This document shows, one piece after another, positions 53,371-64,000 of a DNA stretch of 64,000 nucleotides. The notes beneath the pieces were generated by a model. It was not told the origin of the DNA. It saw only the letters and a program-made list of their open reading frames with translations, and ran no database searches. A program made the position numbers and the translations under genes. The DNA comes from Incurvaria masculella (Eukaryota; Arthropoda; Insecta; Lepidoptera; Incurvariidae): contig OX335652.1 of NCBI GenBank assembly GCA_946894095.1, positions 2,193,001-2,257,000 on the forward strand. Reading direction: 5' to 3'. Each line of letters begins with the position of its first letter. The first letter of the stretch is position 1.

Positions 53371-53702
53371 AAAAAAAACCGGCCAAGTGCGAGTCGGGCT
53401 CGCACAAGAAGGGTTCCGTACCATCGAACAAGATTTAACTCAAAAAAATCAGGTTTTTTTGTATGGGGACCCCCTTTAATTCTTATTATTTTTAAATGTT
53501 ACCTATTTGTTGTTATAGCGGCAAAATGAATATATACTCTGTATAAATTTCAGCTGCCTATCTATTACGGTTCATGAGATACAGCCCTGTGACAGACGGA
53601 CAGACGGACGGACGGACGGACGGACGGACGGACGGACGGACGGACAGCGGAGGCTTAGTAATAGGGTTCCGTTTTCACCCTTTGGGTACGGAACCCTAAA
53701 AA
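53371..53702 (+). repeat. GGAC-family element with long core
   Basis: Complete copy from AAAACCGGCCAAGTGCGAG to GGGTACGGAACCCTAAAAA. The core has about eleven GGAC-type units, longer than most others. Confidence 0.93.
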
Positions 53703-53759
53703 CGAACCCTAATGAAGGTTTTGTATCCCTCTGGGTGCTCGGGGTTCAAGGTATACTAA

Positions 53760-53995
53760 AACCAAGTGCGAGTCGGACTCGCATACGAAGGGTTCCGTAC
53801 CATCGTATAAGATTTAACATAAAAAAATACAAGTTTTATTTTAATATTTTTTTAAATTTTACCTATTTTTTGCCCTAGCGGCAAAATAAATACACACTCT
53901 GTGACAATTTCAGCTGCCTACCTATTACGGTTCACGTGATACAGACCTGTGACAGACGGACGGACGGACGGATGGACGGACAGCGAAGGCTAATC
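53760..53995 (+). repeat. GGAC-family element, 3' end lost
   Basis: ACCAAGTGCGAGTCGGACTCG, the GTTCCGTACCATCGTATAAG box, CTAGCGGCAAAATAAATACA, a GGAC core and AGCGAAGGC are present, but the closing hairpin is absent. It is in tandem with the preceding copy. Confidence 0.9.
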
Positions 53996-54239
53996 GGCCT
54001 ATTTGGGACATGCCCAGTAGTTGGGCAATGTATGTAAGACTCCTAGGCGATGGTTTACCCGTAGCAACTCAATCTCACCACTGCAAAAAATGCTGCGGAG
54101 TTACATAGACCGAGCCCAGCGTTTTAGAATTTAAGATATACTTGTTCATATGTGACGAATGTCAATGAGAAGAAAATGGAGAAAAACAAATATCAACCTA
54201 AGAGCAACAGAAACGTAAAATTTGCGAGTGGTCTAGAAT

Positions 54240-54430
54240 TCAAGACACAGACTGTAATATTAGCACAAAACACCACTTTCCGAAGGAATTTATTATCATG
54301 CCACGACTTTTCCTTTATGAGCGCAGCTGCATTGAACTGGGTGTAAAACACGGGCAATTTTTTATTGTCGCTCGACCTTTTTTTTTAATTCAGTGTGATG
54401 GTACTAACCCGGGCGGACTTAAACTAAAAG
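54240..54430 (+). repeat. Dispersed family B, diverged
   Basis: TCATGCCACGACTTTTCC, GCATTGAACTGGGTGTAAAAC, TCAGTGTGATGGTACTAACC and CGGGCGGACTTAAACT match the family. Confidence 0.6.
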
Positions 54431-54839
54431 GGAACCTAGAGTTTCGCCTGCTGTTGGTATTTGTAATGAAATTGTAATGGTTGTTGTATACGGTGATATG
54501 GAAGATGCAAATATGCCCATATATATGTTGACACCTGATATGCAGTGCGCAATATGAATACCATTTACGATTGCCAGAAATACTCCCCTTGATCTGTAAT
54601 TTTCTATTGGAATTGAGTTTTTTTCTCATTTCCATTAACATTGTCAAACTTCCAGCATATATTATACACAAAATATGCTCTAATCTTTCTTTTTAGCGAT
54701 GCTTGTATCTCAAATGTTAAAAATTCATTATAAAATCTTACCTTTATATAAGGGAATCATCGTGTCATTTCACGGTTAACACCGTTTTATCAAACATGTT
54801 TCATCTTTCATGGAAGTGAAATTGCTTCCTGAAAAATAA

Positions 54840-54959
54840 AGCCACTTTCTTTTCACACTACAAGCAGTGAAGTCGATCCTCAACAAACCTCGCAGTTTCC
54901 TTTCAAAATGGTGGCGTGGGTCGCAGCTTCTTGATGTGTTAGTGGTGGAAATCGGACAG
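54840..54959 (+). promoter_or_regulatory. Possible non-coding first exon
   Basis: CGGACAG|GTAAGT is an excellent donor (intron base 1 at 54,960). The upstream sequence is closed in all useful frames (ATGGTGGCG then TGA), so any exon here is 5' UTR. A CpG-rich patch follows. It could belong to the gene starting at 60,038. Confidence 0.3.
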
Positions 54960-54979
54960 GTAAGTCGAAGCTTCTTACT

Positions 54980-55390
54980 GGACTCACGGCGCCGCCTAAT
55001 CGTAGGCGCGTGTTAGCGCTCGCCGCTGCAACATATTCGGTGAGCAGTGTAGTTTTTTCAGGTATCTCTCGCTAGTTATGAAAGCCTTTTCCTTTTTTCT
55101 CGAAACTAAAATCAACTTCATCGTAGTGCTTTGTTTTCCCGTTTTTAAATGTTAAGATGGCCGTTCTCTAACGAACGTGTTTTATCTTAGCCTCAAGACC
55201 GTTTTTCAAGATGACGTGCTGCCCTCACGACGCCCTCTGCGTCATGAAGGCGAAGGTTCCGGCTGGTGGTCGGTTGGCGGGAGGCGACTAGGTGCGTCCG
55301 CGCTGAGCGAACCCGAACCCTCGTAATCGAGGGTCCCGTCTCCACGCTCGCCAGACGTCCCTCACCACAAGTTGAGTCTCGTCACCCCTT
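54980..55390. promoter_or_regulatory. CpG-rich region
   Basis: Two GC-rich blocks (about 54,985-55,040 and 55,200-55,390) stand out from AT-rich DNA. The second contains the near-palindrome AACCCTCGTAATCGAGGGTCC. No coding exon is recognised. Promoter or first-intron enhancer is inferred. Confidence 0.3.
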
Positions 55391-55599
55391 CATCGACTAT
55401 CAGTCGCCTTGTTTATTAAAATGTACTTTATACGAGCGGTAAAATCGACTACTGAATACTTGTTACCTATACTTCATATTTTCTCTATCAAAGACGGGCA
55501 TTAGGTTCCATATGAGTGTCCTGTGTACCATCATTTTGATTTATCTGTAATTTAGAATCTTATCATCATGTTTGTCAACTTATACCTTTAATTATTTAA

Positions 55600-55835
55600 T
55601 AAATAAATAACTCCGGAGCTTGCATTTTGCTGATGAGAAACACGTCCCACTCCGAGAGCTAGACAGGTGGTAGGAGACAGCCCGCCCGCGACAAATACAA
55701 GTGTTATACAACCGACACACAAAGAGAAATAACGTGGTGCATGAACAGGGCGGGGATTTGAACCCGGACCTCTGGGATTGAAGCCAAGTACACCTGCCCT
55801 TGAGCCACGTAGTCGCGTAGCCACGTCGTATTTTT
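55600..55835 (-). repeat. tRNA-derived SINE
   Basis: On the minus strand a pol III box A (ACGTGGCTCAAGGGCAGG) is followed by GGCTTCAATCCCAGAGGTCC and a near-perfect box B (GGTTCAAATCC). The body (CGGGCGGGCTGTCTCCTACC) and an AT-rich tail come next. The tRNA-like head is intact enough to direct pol III transcription. Confidence 0.75.
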
Positions 55836-56074
55836 TCAGGTTTACTTTTATGAAGCTATTAGAAAACATAAGAAAATCTACGCCGACGATTTCAACAAAC
55901 CACCGCAAAACGTGATTCTAACCACCCTACATTGTTACCTTTAACTTGCAGACTTTGAAACAGACGGCGAGGTTTCGTAAAATTGTGGTTGAGAAACTTT
56001 TTGTTGTGTTGCAAGTCGGCAATTAGAATGCTCGTTTTGTTATGATCTTGCTGCCAATGTGAAAAGCTAGTTAT

Positions 56075-56429
56075 TAGGGTTCCGTACCCAAAGGGTGAAA
56101 ACGGAACCCTATTACTAAGCTTCCGCTGTCCGTCCGTCCGTCCGTCCGTCCGTCCGTCCGTCCGTCCGTCCGTCCGTCCGTCCGTCCGTCCGTCCATCCG
56201 TCTGTCCGTCTGTCACAGGGCTGTATCTCAGTAACCGTAACAGGTAGACAGCTGAAATTTTCACAGAGTGTGTATGTATTTTGCCGCTATAACAACAAAT
56301 AGGTAAGATTAAAAAATAATTAAAATTAAAGGGGGCTCCCATACAAAAAACGTGATTTTTTTGTTTTATTTTTTACGATGGTACGGAACCCTTCGTGTGC
56401 GAGTCCGACTCGCACTTGGCCGGTTTTTT
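56075..56429 (-). repeat. GGAC-family element with expanded core
   Basis: Complete in reverse, from AGGGTTCCGTACCCAAAGGG to TTGGCCGGTTTTT. The TCCG core runs from about 56,128 to 56,213, near twenty units, the longest in the window. Confidence 0.93.
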
Positions 56430-56449
56430 AAATGTGCACACGATATTTT

Positions 56450-56477
56450 GGCACCCTTTGGGTACGGAACCCTAAAA
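56450..56477 (+). repeat. GGAC-family 3' end fragment
   Basis: TTGGCACCCTTTGGGTACGG followed by AACCCTAAAAA lies alone, in opposite orientation to the neighbouring complete copy. Confidence 0.8.
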
Positions 56478-56479
56478 AT

Positions 56480-58320
56480 CTTCCATTAAATACATTGTAA
56501 TGTTTGATTTTGTATTTATAACATCAATTTATGTTAATACGAACTTGACAATAAACCACAAGCACCTATTCTATTTTGTATAAAAATTTCATTTCCAATA
56601 ACTTAATCGACTTATACGTCATGGATATGCAGTGCAATAATGCAGGGTAGCATGTTATGCCAAAACATATGAGCACGGTATTCGATTACCGACAACGGTA
56701 ATATAAATAATTTCCATTTTTTTTTCTTAAAAAATACACATGAATACAGCCAGCCACCGTACTTGGACGTTGATTGGTCCTGCTTTCATTACGAACTGAA
56801 GGCCATGTAACAATATATTAACTATCTCAGCAAACCCTCCTCAAGTTTCCTTCCTCAAATACCGTGTACACATAACGGTAGTGACAGAACAACATTCAAT
56901 AGTATAGGAGGATGGTAACGCACAATGCCTGCTCGTAAGGAGCATTCTTACGGCCCTTATAAAGTCGCCAAGGTTACACTGTGTGAGAAACGTCGAGGCT
57001 AGAAGATCCACAATTAGGTCTTCGATAGATAAATATGGGGATTTTTTGCTTTCTGAAGTGTAGAAAAAAAATTATTTTGAAATAATGCAAAACTGACGGG
57101 ACGGGTGGAGTGGAAGGAATAAGGGGACACTTCGGTCGGCGGTTCAGTGCACTGCTGTCCAGAAGACAGGCAATAACAGAGCTAAACACTTTCATAGATA
57201 CCATAAAAAAAACACGGGAGTTTTCACCAAATGTACGGCAGCAGTCAAAATTATTCAAGGTCCAAATTATTCCATCCAAGTTCAAGCAATATTTATTAAA
57301 ATATCTGATATAGATCTACTACCTAATTATTATTATTTTTCTAATGAAAAAACCAGTAAGGTTGCGGTGGCGAGAGACCAGAGGTGGTTAGAAAAAACCA
57401 AATCCACTTCATCAAGGTTCTGAGCAGTAGCCTGCTGCACTACAGGTTATAAATGTTTGGAACAATTAGGGTAAAATAGTATGATTTTCCTGTATTTGCA
57501 GAGTACATTGAATACGGTATTTAGAATTCATAAATAGAGTATTTAACTTGAAGCTCCACGAGCAGCGAATACAGTAAAATTACGACTACGTAGTTCTTAA
57601 AGTAAATTTTCTTAAATATTTTGGTTTATTTGATATTATCATCAGAACCGACCGAGCCCCTAGGTCCTATATCTAAGCGGTCGGTAAACCATGGAATGCA
57701 TTCCTAGCCGAGATATTTCCCCTAAAGTACAGCCTGGGGTTTTTTAAACATGCTGTGACCAGGTGGAAACCTGGCCAGCCGGCGTGGTTATTGCGCCCGC
57801 CTTGAAAGCCTTTTGAGGTCCTGGCGTACGCCCTATCCCGCGCTTTATAAAACATTGTTTTCAAGAAACCCTTCATTTCATAACACGTACTTTTGCTCTA
57901 TTGTATTATGGCCTCGCTCTACAATTGTAATGGAATTAGCAAAAATAATTAATTGAACCGAACGCCATCTTCAAAGTTCACTTTGCGTGAGTTTGTACTT
58001 CAATCTCATTGTATTACGTTTCTTCATCAGTTTTATGTCTGCGCAATCAAACTTTTGGGCAAAATTAGATCGGAAACTATGTCAATCGCGTGCCAACTCG
58101 ACCGTTGCAGCGGACCGACGCATGTGAAAAAAAAGATTCATTGACCGACAGCAAAAAGATGGTTATTCGACGTGTCGGGCACGACATAATAGCGATTTGT
58201 CGGAGCATTATGATGATCGTATTCATAGTACGCTCGCGGAAAAAAACTTTGTTCCTTCATGTGTTTGTATACAGTACATAATTGATACTAGTGGCTCTCT
58301 CAGCTGTAGACCTCGCGAGT
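56480..58320. other. No gene supported
   Basis: A + frame at 57,110-57,313 (with RRQAITELNTFIDTIKKTRE) reads somewhat like protein but lacks paired splice sites. 57,640-57,870 is GC-elevated and unassigned. The rest is AT-rich. Confidence 0.3.
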
Positions 58321-58329
58321 CTGTCTTTT

Positions 58330-58645
58330 TGAACAGAAGATTTTTTTCAAAACTTTTGAAATAAAAAGTGGCTCGATTAAAAAAAACTTCATAAATACCG
58401 AGCCCACTTGCAAAATTTCAAGAGGATCGTTTGAAAAATACGAACTGTAGAGGAAAACTGCTTTTTTCAAAATTACTTCGCCATTTAAAAAAAAACACTG
58501 GAGCAAGTGAAAAAAAATTAATAAATATCGAATCTGCTATAAAAATTTCACTCGAATCGGTTGAGAAATGCGACCTGAAGAGGCGAACGGCCGGACATAT
58601 GAAAGCATTATTGGCTATTTTCAAACAAAGACCTTCGCTACGCTT
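58330..58645 (+). repeat. Dispersed family C, two tandem diverged units
   Basis: Unit 1 contains ACCGAGCCCACTTGCAAAATTTCA, then GAGGATCGTTTGAAAAATACG. Unit 2 contains TCGAATCTGCTATAAAAATTTCA, then GAATCGGTTGAGAAATGCGAC. Both match the fragment at 6,533-6,618. Confidence 0.6.
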
Positions 58646-59795
58646 AGTCAATAAATGTCCCTAATTTTTTAAACCTACATATATGCTATCAAGTCGCTTT
58701 TCCGGAGGGGTTGGCAAAGAGCGTTATACGATACGACCACTCACTTTTGCTCGGTAAATTTCTTTCTTCAATCATTAGCCTACCTTTATCACTAGTCTAC
58801 CTGTTCGAAGCATGTTAACATATTCTTCCAATCGCTCATGGTTTACAACATCAGCAGCCATTCCTACACCGTTCCATGAACAGATTTCACAGCCAGGGAT
58901 TATTACTTATTCTGTGGCCAAGGTGACATCACACATCCCTGTTTCACTCACCTCGGAGTGAGTCAGTTGGTGAGTATACCATTTATCCTCAAGCAGGTAG
59001 TACGTAGGGGTACTTGTGCGACTCTATTCACATAAGTAATATGGTAGTGGGGTCATTTGAATGTATGAAATCGGAGGTATATGAATTAAATGAATATATT
59101 AACATTCCGACATTCTGGATTCGTGTAGGTTCATGAAAAGGTGTTAATTTTAGTCGCAAATTCAAAAACATCACTTTTTTTCTCTTTTTGTCAACCACAT
59201 GTTTTCATAAAATTACAATATATCTATTATCAAAAAAAAAAAAGAAACGTATATCGATGATTTAGCTCTTTCTTTGATCAACTACTGTTTTGTTTATTTG
59301 CCTGATTTAAGAAATCAGCACAGCAAGTATTTAAAAAAATATTTTTGAATAATTAGGAAGACCATCAATATACAAATACTTTTTTCAACTATCGAAATAG
59401 ATTTAATTATTTTGAATACAATTCAATGTCTATTTCTGAATGCAATCTTATCACACCCGGCCGGGTTAGTACCATCGCATTTAATAAAAATATGTTCAAA
59501 GCGGTAATGTATTTTTTCCCATTTTTCGTCCAGTTCAATATATGTAGAATGGCGTCCCATTTCTTCCGAAATACGCTAAGAGTATTTCGGACTAATATCA
59601 TGACCGTGGGTATTCCCGTCCAAGAGCAATAACATAAAAAAAAAACAGTTTCCATAAAAAAAGCAGTGCGATCACCGACACATTGCGACTCGTGACTTCG
59701 ATGTGCTAGAGTGGGACCCTAGTCTGAGCTTAAGGTTTTCGAAACACCTGGTCGGGAAATAGTCTATAGATAGCCGGTCACAACGCTGCAGCGGC

Positions 59796-59835
59796 GCATA
59801 TAACCTGTAGAAAGTACTGATCATGGTTTAGTCGA
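59796..59835 (+). promoter_or_regulatory. Possible TATA promoter of the secreted-protein gene
   Basis: CATATAACC (about 59,797) lies some 35 bases before GATCATGG, which could serve as initiator. The following 200 bases are GC-elevated and reach the ATG at 60,038. A start further down, for example near GAGTGTCAACAC, is equally possible. Confidence 0.3.
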
Positions 59836-60037
59836 CGGGCCAGCGCGAAAGGCGCCAGTCGAAGCTGACGTGAGCTGAGTGTCAACACACGCGGAAGACA
59901 GCGCTTGCGTTAGCAAAAAAGGCGGTTAAATCGCAGACAATTCCGGACGATTTGAGTGCTTTGCTGACTTAGAACTGTTCCAAAAAGTTGCATTAGTGTG
60001 AGAACTGGTTGGATTTGTGGTGAATTAGGATTCGAAA

Positions 60038-60137
60038 ATGGCGGTTTGGAAGATAGTGCTCTTTGTGGCGGTCTTGGTGATGGCCGAGGCACTACCGGTA
60101 AAGGAAGGCAGTGCTGACAGCTCGCAGCCTCCACTAG
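60038..60137 (+). CDS. First coding exon of a secreted protein
   Basis: ATG in GAAAATGGCG opens 33 codons plus one base to CTAG|GTAAGT. The N-terminus MAVWKIVLFVAVLVMAEA is a textbook signal peptide, with cleavage expected after AEA. A short polar Ser/Gln/Pro stretch (EGSADSSQPPLG) follows. The rest of the protein lies beyond the right edge, since no phase-1 acceptor with a convincing frame was found up to 64,000. The family cannot be named from this exon. A minus-strand frame over the same region (59,910-60,245) is a shadow. Confidence 0.7.
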
Positions 60138-63100
60138 GTAAGTGATAGAGCAGGAACACATGAGAACAATCAATAAAAAGGAAGTATATTTATTTTCCAA
60201 AAATGTTCTTGATATAATACTCCTATGAATCAAATACATCATCAATTATTATCAATCAAATACATATGAGAGAATTATAGTTGAATTAGTAATAAATTAG
60301 TAAGCCTCCACCACAGAGGGTCGCAAGTATTCAGTAATAATGAAAATATTTTGAAATAATAATTCTCTCTTCCCTCCGCCTGAAAGACGTGAGGTTTTTA
60401 ATACATACTTGAATTAGGGTTAATTTAAACTGGATTACATGTAAACAAGTATGATTTAAATTAAAACATGACTTAGTTTAGCTGTAAGGGGTAACGCAAT
60501 AAGTGTCTTAGGGACCATAGCAGCTTCAGCTGACTTTGAAGAACTTTTTTATTTATGATTACTGTTGGTTAAGTAAAATTGTCATGTTATTTTTATTTTT
60601 TTCATATGTATCTGTTTCTTCTTATGTATTTGCATGTGTTCTGTATTTATAACAATATAATCAGTTTAGCTGTAGTATTATAATAGAACTACGATTTTAA
60701 GCATAAAAAAAACAACATTAATCAGGTATCATTTTGGGCCAAATAATAAAACTGATACAAAAAATAGTGCTAGTTAAAATTGGAGTCTACACATTATTTG
60801 TTAACAATATTCAATTCAACTAGCCAGCCGACCACAAAACCAGAAATTAGTTTTTATCGCTATACCTAATACGACACTTTTCCAAAAACATCATTTCGTG
60901 ATCTCACTACATTTATACATATATTTTGCGTCTCTGTTTGTAAAGCATGAAAACGAGAAAAGCCTACAATACAAAGCTTTTCGTTTCTAAATTGATTTTG
61001 GAAATTCACATTTGTTTATGATTTGACTAGTAGTTGTAGTTGAGAGATTATAAACGATAAATGAAATATCACAGTTAACCTATAAAATATGTAGTTTTAA
61101 TATTCACACTAACAGTGCACAGTACTTTACTTTCAAACTATTGATATTCTGAAAATATATAAAGCATCTTTTTATTAGGTTCTACTGAAGGTTAACAAAT
61201 TCATATAATGAAACGATATCGAAATACATTGATATTTCAAAACGAAGGCACCAATTTGAACGTCAGTAATTAATATTTTGATGTCCACTCAAACGCATCC
61301 GATCCTATGACCTCGTCAATCATTTCATAGGATATAATTGTGTGGAGGTCAAACAGTTCTGTGAACCAGTTGCTGGTGATGCGAAACTGGTATTAGATGT
61401 TATTGACCTACTGCCTGAGATACATCTCGTTGGTTTGGTTGGATACCACGTTTAATGACCATTTAAGATAACAAAAATGGGAAAAAGGCCGTTTTTACCA
61501 AAAATCATATTCTTCCAACTGAACTGAACTAATGTCGGGCAGAGTGAATTTTTTTGCATCAAAAAAAAAACTAAACTTTTATTACATAAATGATAAAAAC
61601 ACATTTAATATGTATCAAACTAGGGCATTATAAATGTATAACATATTTTAAATAAACTACTTGCATAGCATTTATTTGGTAAACCGGCAAAATGCCGAAA
61701 ACTTTTCAAGTAACATCAAATTGTGAGCCAATGACCTTACAAAGATGATTCAAAACAACAGTCATTGAACGTTTGCCGAGGTAACTGAATGTATAGAGTG
61801 AGTCATTTTAGCTACATTACAAGCTACATACATACGTAAATGAGATCTTCACAGAAGATAAAAGCTTTTCATTGGGTAACGGTAAAGTCAAAAGCCAATA
61901 CCAACAAAAACATGATTTGTTTACAGATGATTAAGTTTTTCGAATATAATTTAGTCACATATAGTTATGCTATGTGCATGAAGCAATAGGCGCTGTAAGT
62001 ACCGTTATTTAATTTTCCATTACTTTCCTTTCTCAAATTTCATCTACCATAAAATATGTGTAACACTCTATGTAATGGATTGTGAGATATCAAAATGTGC
62101 CAACTCCTAACATAAACGCTCAATTTTCGCCATTTCGGAGCTAAGTAATTGTTCCACGGCTATGAATGACAATGACCCACTGACAATTGAAATAGAAAAA
62201 GCAACACAGTGTTTGGTAACATTAAATTACGAGACAAAACAAATTGATTTTACGTGTAGCTGAGGTCTGCTCGAGTTGCAAAACGCAGCTTTTTTTGAGA
62301 CTGTAGTTTTTGCGTGTGTTTGCTAAAAACCCATCATGGTTCACTACGAATAAGAAAAAAAAATATATATCTTGGGCTGTCTTCATTCACGTAGGTTCGT
62401 GAAAATTAAATTCGCTTATTAAAATAGAGAGAGGGGCATACATATTTTAAGATTACAATTGATTTTAGTAAGCAGATTTTAGCATAATCAAAGGTTGCAG
62501 TCACAGCCGCTACATCAGAAACTTGCTCTTTGAATTAATTAATTTCATTGAGTTCATTGAATTCAAAGAGAAAAAAAGAGACAAAAAAACCGGCCAAGTG
62601 CGAGTCGGACTCGCACACAAAGGGTTCCGGACCATCGTACAAGATTTAACACAAAAAAATCACGTTTTTTGTATGGGACCCCCCTTTAATTTTTATATTT
62701 TTTTATTGTACCTATTTGTTGTTATAGCGGCAAAATAAATACACACTCTGTGAAAATTTCAGTTGCCTACCTATTACGGTTTATGAGATACAGCTCTGTG
62801 ACAGACGGACGGACGGACGGACGGACGGACGGACGGACGGACGGACGGACAGCGGAGGCTTAGTAATAGGGTTCCGTTTTCACCCTTTGGGTACGGAACC
62901 CTAAAAGTAAGTAGAACATAGTAAAAGGCCTAAAGTCAATCAAACCTTACACAATACATATATCTGTTTGTGGTGAGCTGAAATAGATAATTGAACACTT
63001 TGAACAATGATGACCGTAACTTAAACGGAACTCAACTTTTAAATGGTTTCTAACTCAATTACAATATTGACACGGCTGTAATTGGCTCTTACTTGACCTG

Positions 63101-64000
63101 ACAGTTCTTATTAACTTTCCAATACGATTTTGTACTGAATAAGCTTTGTTGCCATATTATTCAAAAGCAATTTTATTTTGATTTATGAGCTCTTTTGCCC
63201 TGAGACCACCATAGGACTAAGTATTTAATTTTCTTGTGTAGCTATAAATGTATTAATTTAATCGTCATTTTTCTCTTTTCGCCCTGTTTGAATTTAGGTT
63301 CTATATCTTAGGACTTATTAAGAGGTATTAATTGTCACCGCTGTTTTTTATCAAAAAAATGTTTTTCCTTTTATGTCAGCCATATCCGAAATAATAAACA
63401 TAGGAAAATTAGATAAAAACCTTTTTAAAAGGTCAAAGAAAGAAGATCAACTAAGTAGTCCCGCACCTCTCTACACCACTTCATTTGAAACTTTTTGTTT
63501 TTTGCTCCATCTGAAAATCTTAAGTGCTTCCTTTTTGGTTGTTGCTCATTTTTTCAATCGTCCTCGACATTGTAATCCTTATTATTTGGGTATCAAACAT
63601 TGTTCAAATTGAACTAGTTTCCTACAAGGTAGTTCATAAATGAACATTACTAACACCAAACGTAAACATTCGTCTATCAGATTGTGCAAGATGTTTCACA
63701 TTTTTCTGTTCTAATTATTTCACGTATGCTAGACGAAGCGCATCATTTATTCAGTGTCACGCTCCGTTTCTTTGGCTTGATATTTGATTGTATTTTATCT
63801 ATAAGAATGGTGCGAGAATCAATATTTTCCAATGGAAATACTTATTAATGTGTCGGTCGCGATAGAATATAGGCTGTTTGGTAATGCGATACATTCCTTC
63901 TAAGGGGTCATGCTAGAGCAAATTTGCAAAAAAATTGGCCCAATGAAATGGGGGTCTAAAATCAATAGTTTTGAGTTACATAAGTTATAAGTTTTTTTTT
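60138..64000 (+). other. Start of a long first intron
   Basis: Begins GTAAGTGATA. It is AT-rich and contains one GGAC copy. No second exon is recognisable before the window ends. Confidence 0.55.
62582..62905 (+). repeat. GGAC-family element, best consensus copy
   Basis: Complete and little diverged: AAAAAAACCGGCCAAGTGCG, CGTACAAGATTTAACAC, TTGTTATAGCGGCAAAATAA, CTGTGACAGACGGACGG, about eleven GGAC units, AGCGGAGGCTTAGTAATAGG and TTTGGGTACGGAACCCT. The low divergence implies recent mobility of the family. Confidence 0.95.

Noticed and set aside
55740..55830. Free-standing tRNA gene (box A and box B on the minus strand)
   Set aside because: No cloverleaf stems could be paired, and a SINE body and AT-rich tail follow the boxes.
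55892..56342. Two minus-strand frames rich in RTDGRTDG
   Set aside because: Readthrough of the GGAC microsatellite in a dispersed element.
57110..57313. 67-residue + frame with RRQAITELNTFIDTIKK
   Set aside because: It reads partly like protein, but it has no bracketing splice sites and matches no family I recognise. It was not called as a gene.

Overview
This is eukaryotic, AT-rich, repeat-laden DNA, almost certainly from a moth or butterfly (Lepidoptera). The main clues are Helitrons with the lepidopteran ACTACATAGTATAAAAC 5' end and a hairpin-CTAG 3' end. At least fifteen copies or fragments of a roughly 300 bp dispersed element carry an internal (GGAC)n microsatellite. There are also tRNA-headed SINEs, TTAA-flanked MITEs and short TTAGG (insect telomeric) tracts. 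No bacterial-type operons, rRNA genes, CRISPR arrays or free-standing tRNA genes were seen. Genes are intron-split, so most long open frames are noise. Genes were found by matching start codons, splice sites and reading phase by eye, and all identified host coding exons lie on the + strand.

Left third (1-23,700): mostly transposon debris. It holds GGAC-family copies, a broken mariner transposase (about 8.9-9.3 kb), a SINE (about 10 kb), a foldback element with a telomeric-type loop (12.6-12.9 kb) and a non-autonomous Helitron (16.65-17.48 kb). One possible two-exon gene for a 48-residue protein spans 19,184-22,509.

Middle (23,880-44,345): the best gene in the window. Three phase-compatible exons (24,202-24,262; 35,820-36,178; 42,757-43,197) encode a 286-residue secreted, helix-rich, basic protein with six cysteines after the hydrophobic leader. 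It looks like a four-helix cytokine, possibly of the insect Unpaired (JAK/STAT ligand) class. A TATA/initiator promoter precedes it, and its 3' UTR carries an AU-rich element and a poly(A) signal. Introns of 11.6 and 6.6 kb hold a Helitron with a helicase remnant, TTAA MITEs and a LINE tail.

Right third (44,345-64,000): a well-delimited 4,335 bp DNA transposon (47,387-51,721) with 27 bp terminal inverted repeats and a 4 bp ATGT target duplication. It has a five-copy 62 bp array with a palindromic core, its own promoter, a two-exon gene and a second ORF joined to it by an ATGA stop/start overlap. I do not recognise its proteins or assign it to a superfamily, so it is the strongest candidate for something undescribed. 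Further right are more GGAC copies, a SINE, a CpG-rich region and the first coding exon (60,038-60,137) of a secreted protein whose other exons lie beyond the window.
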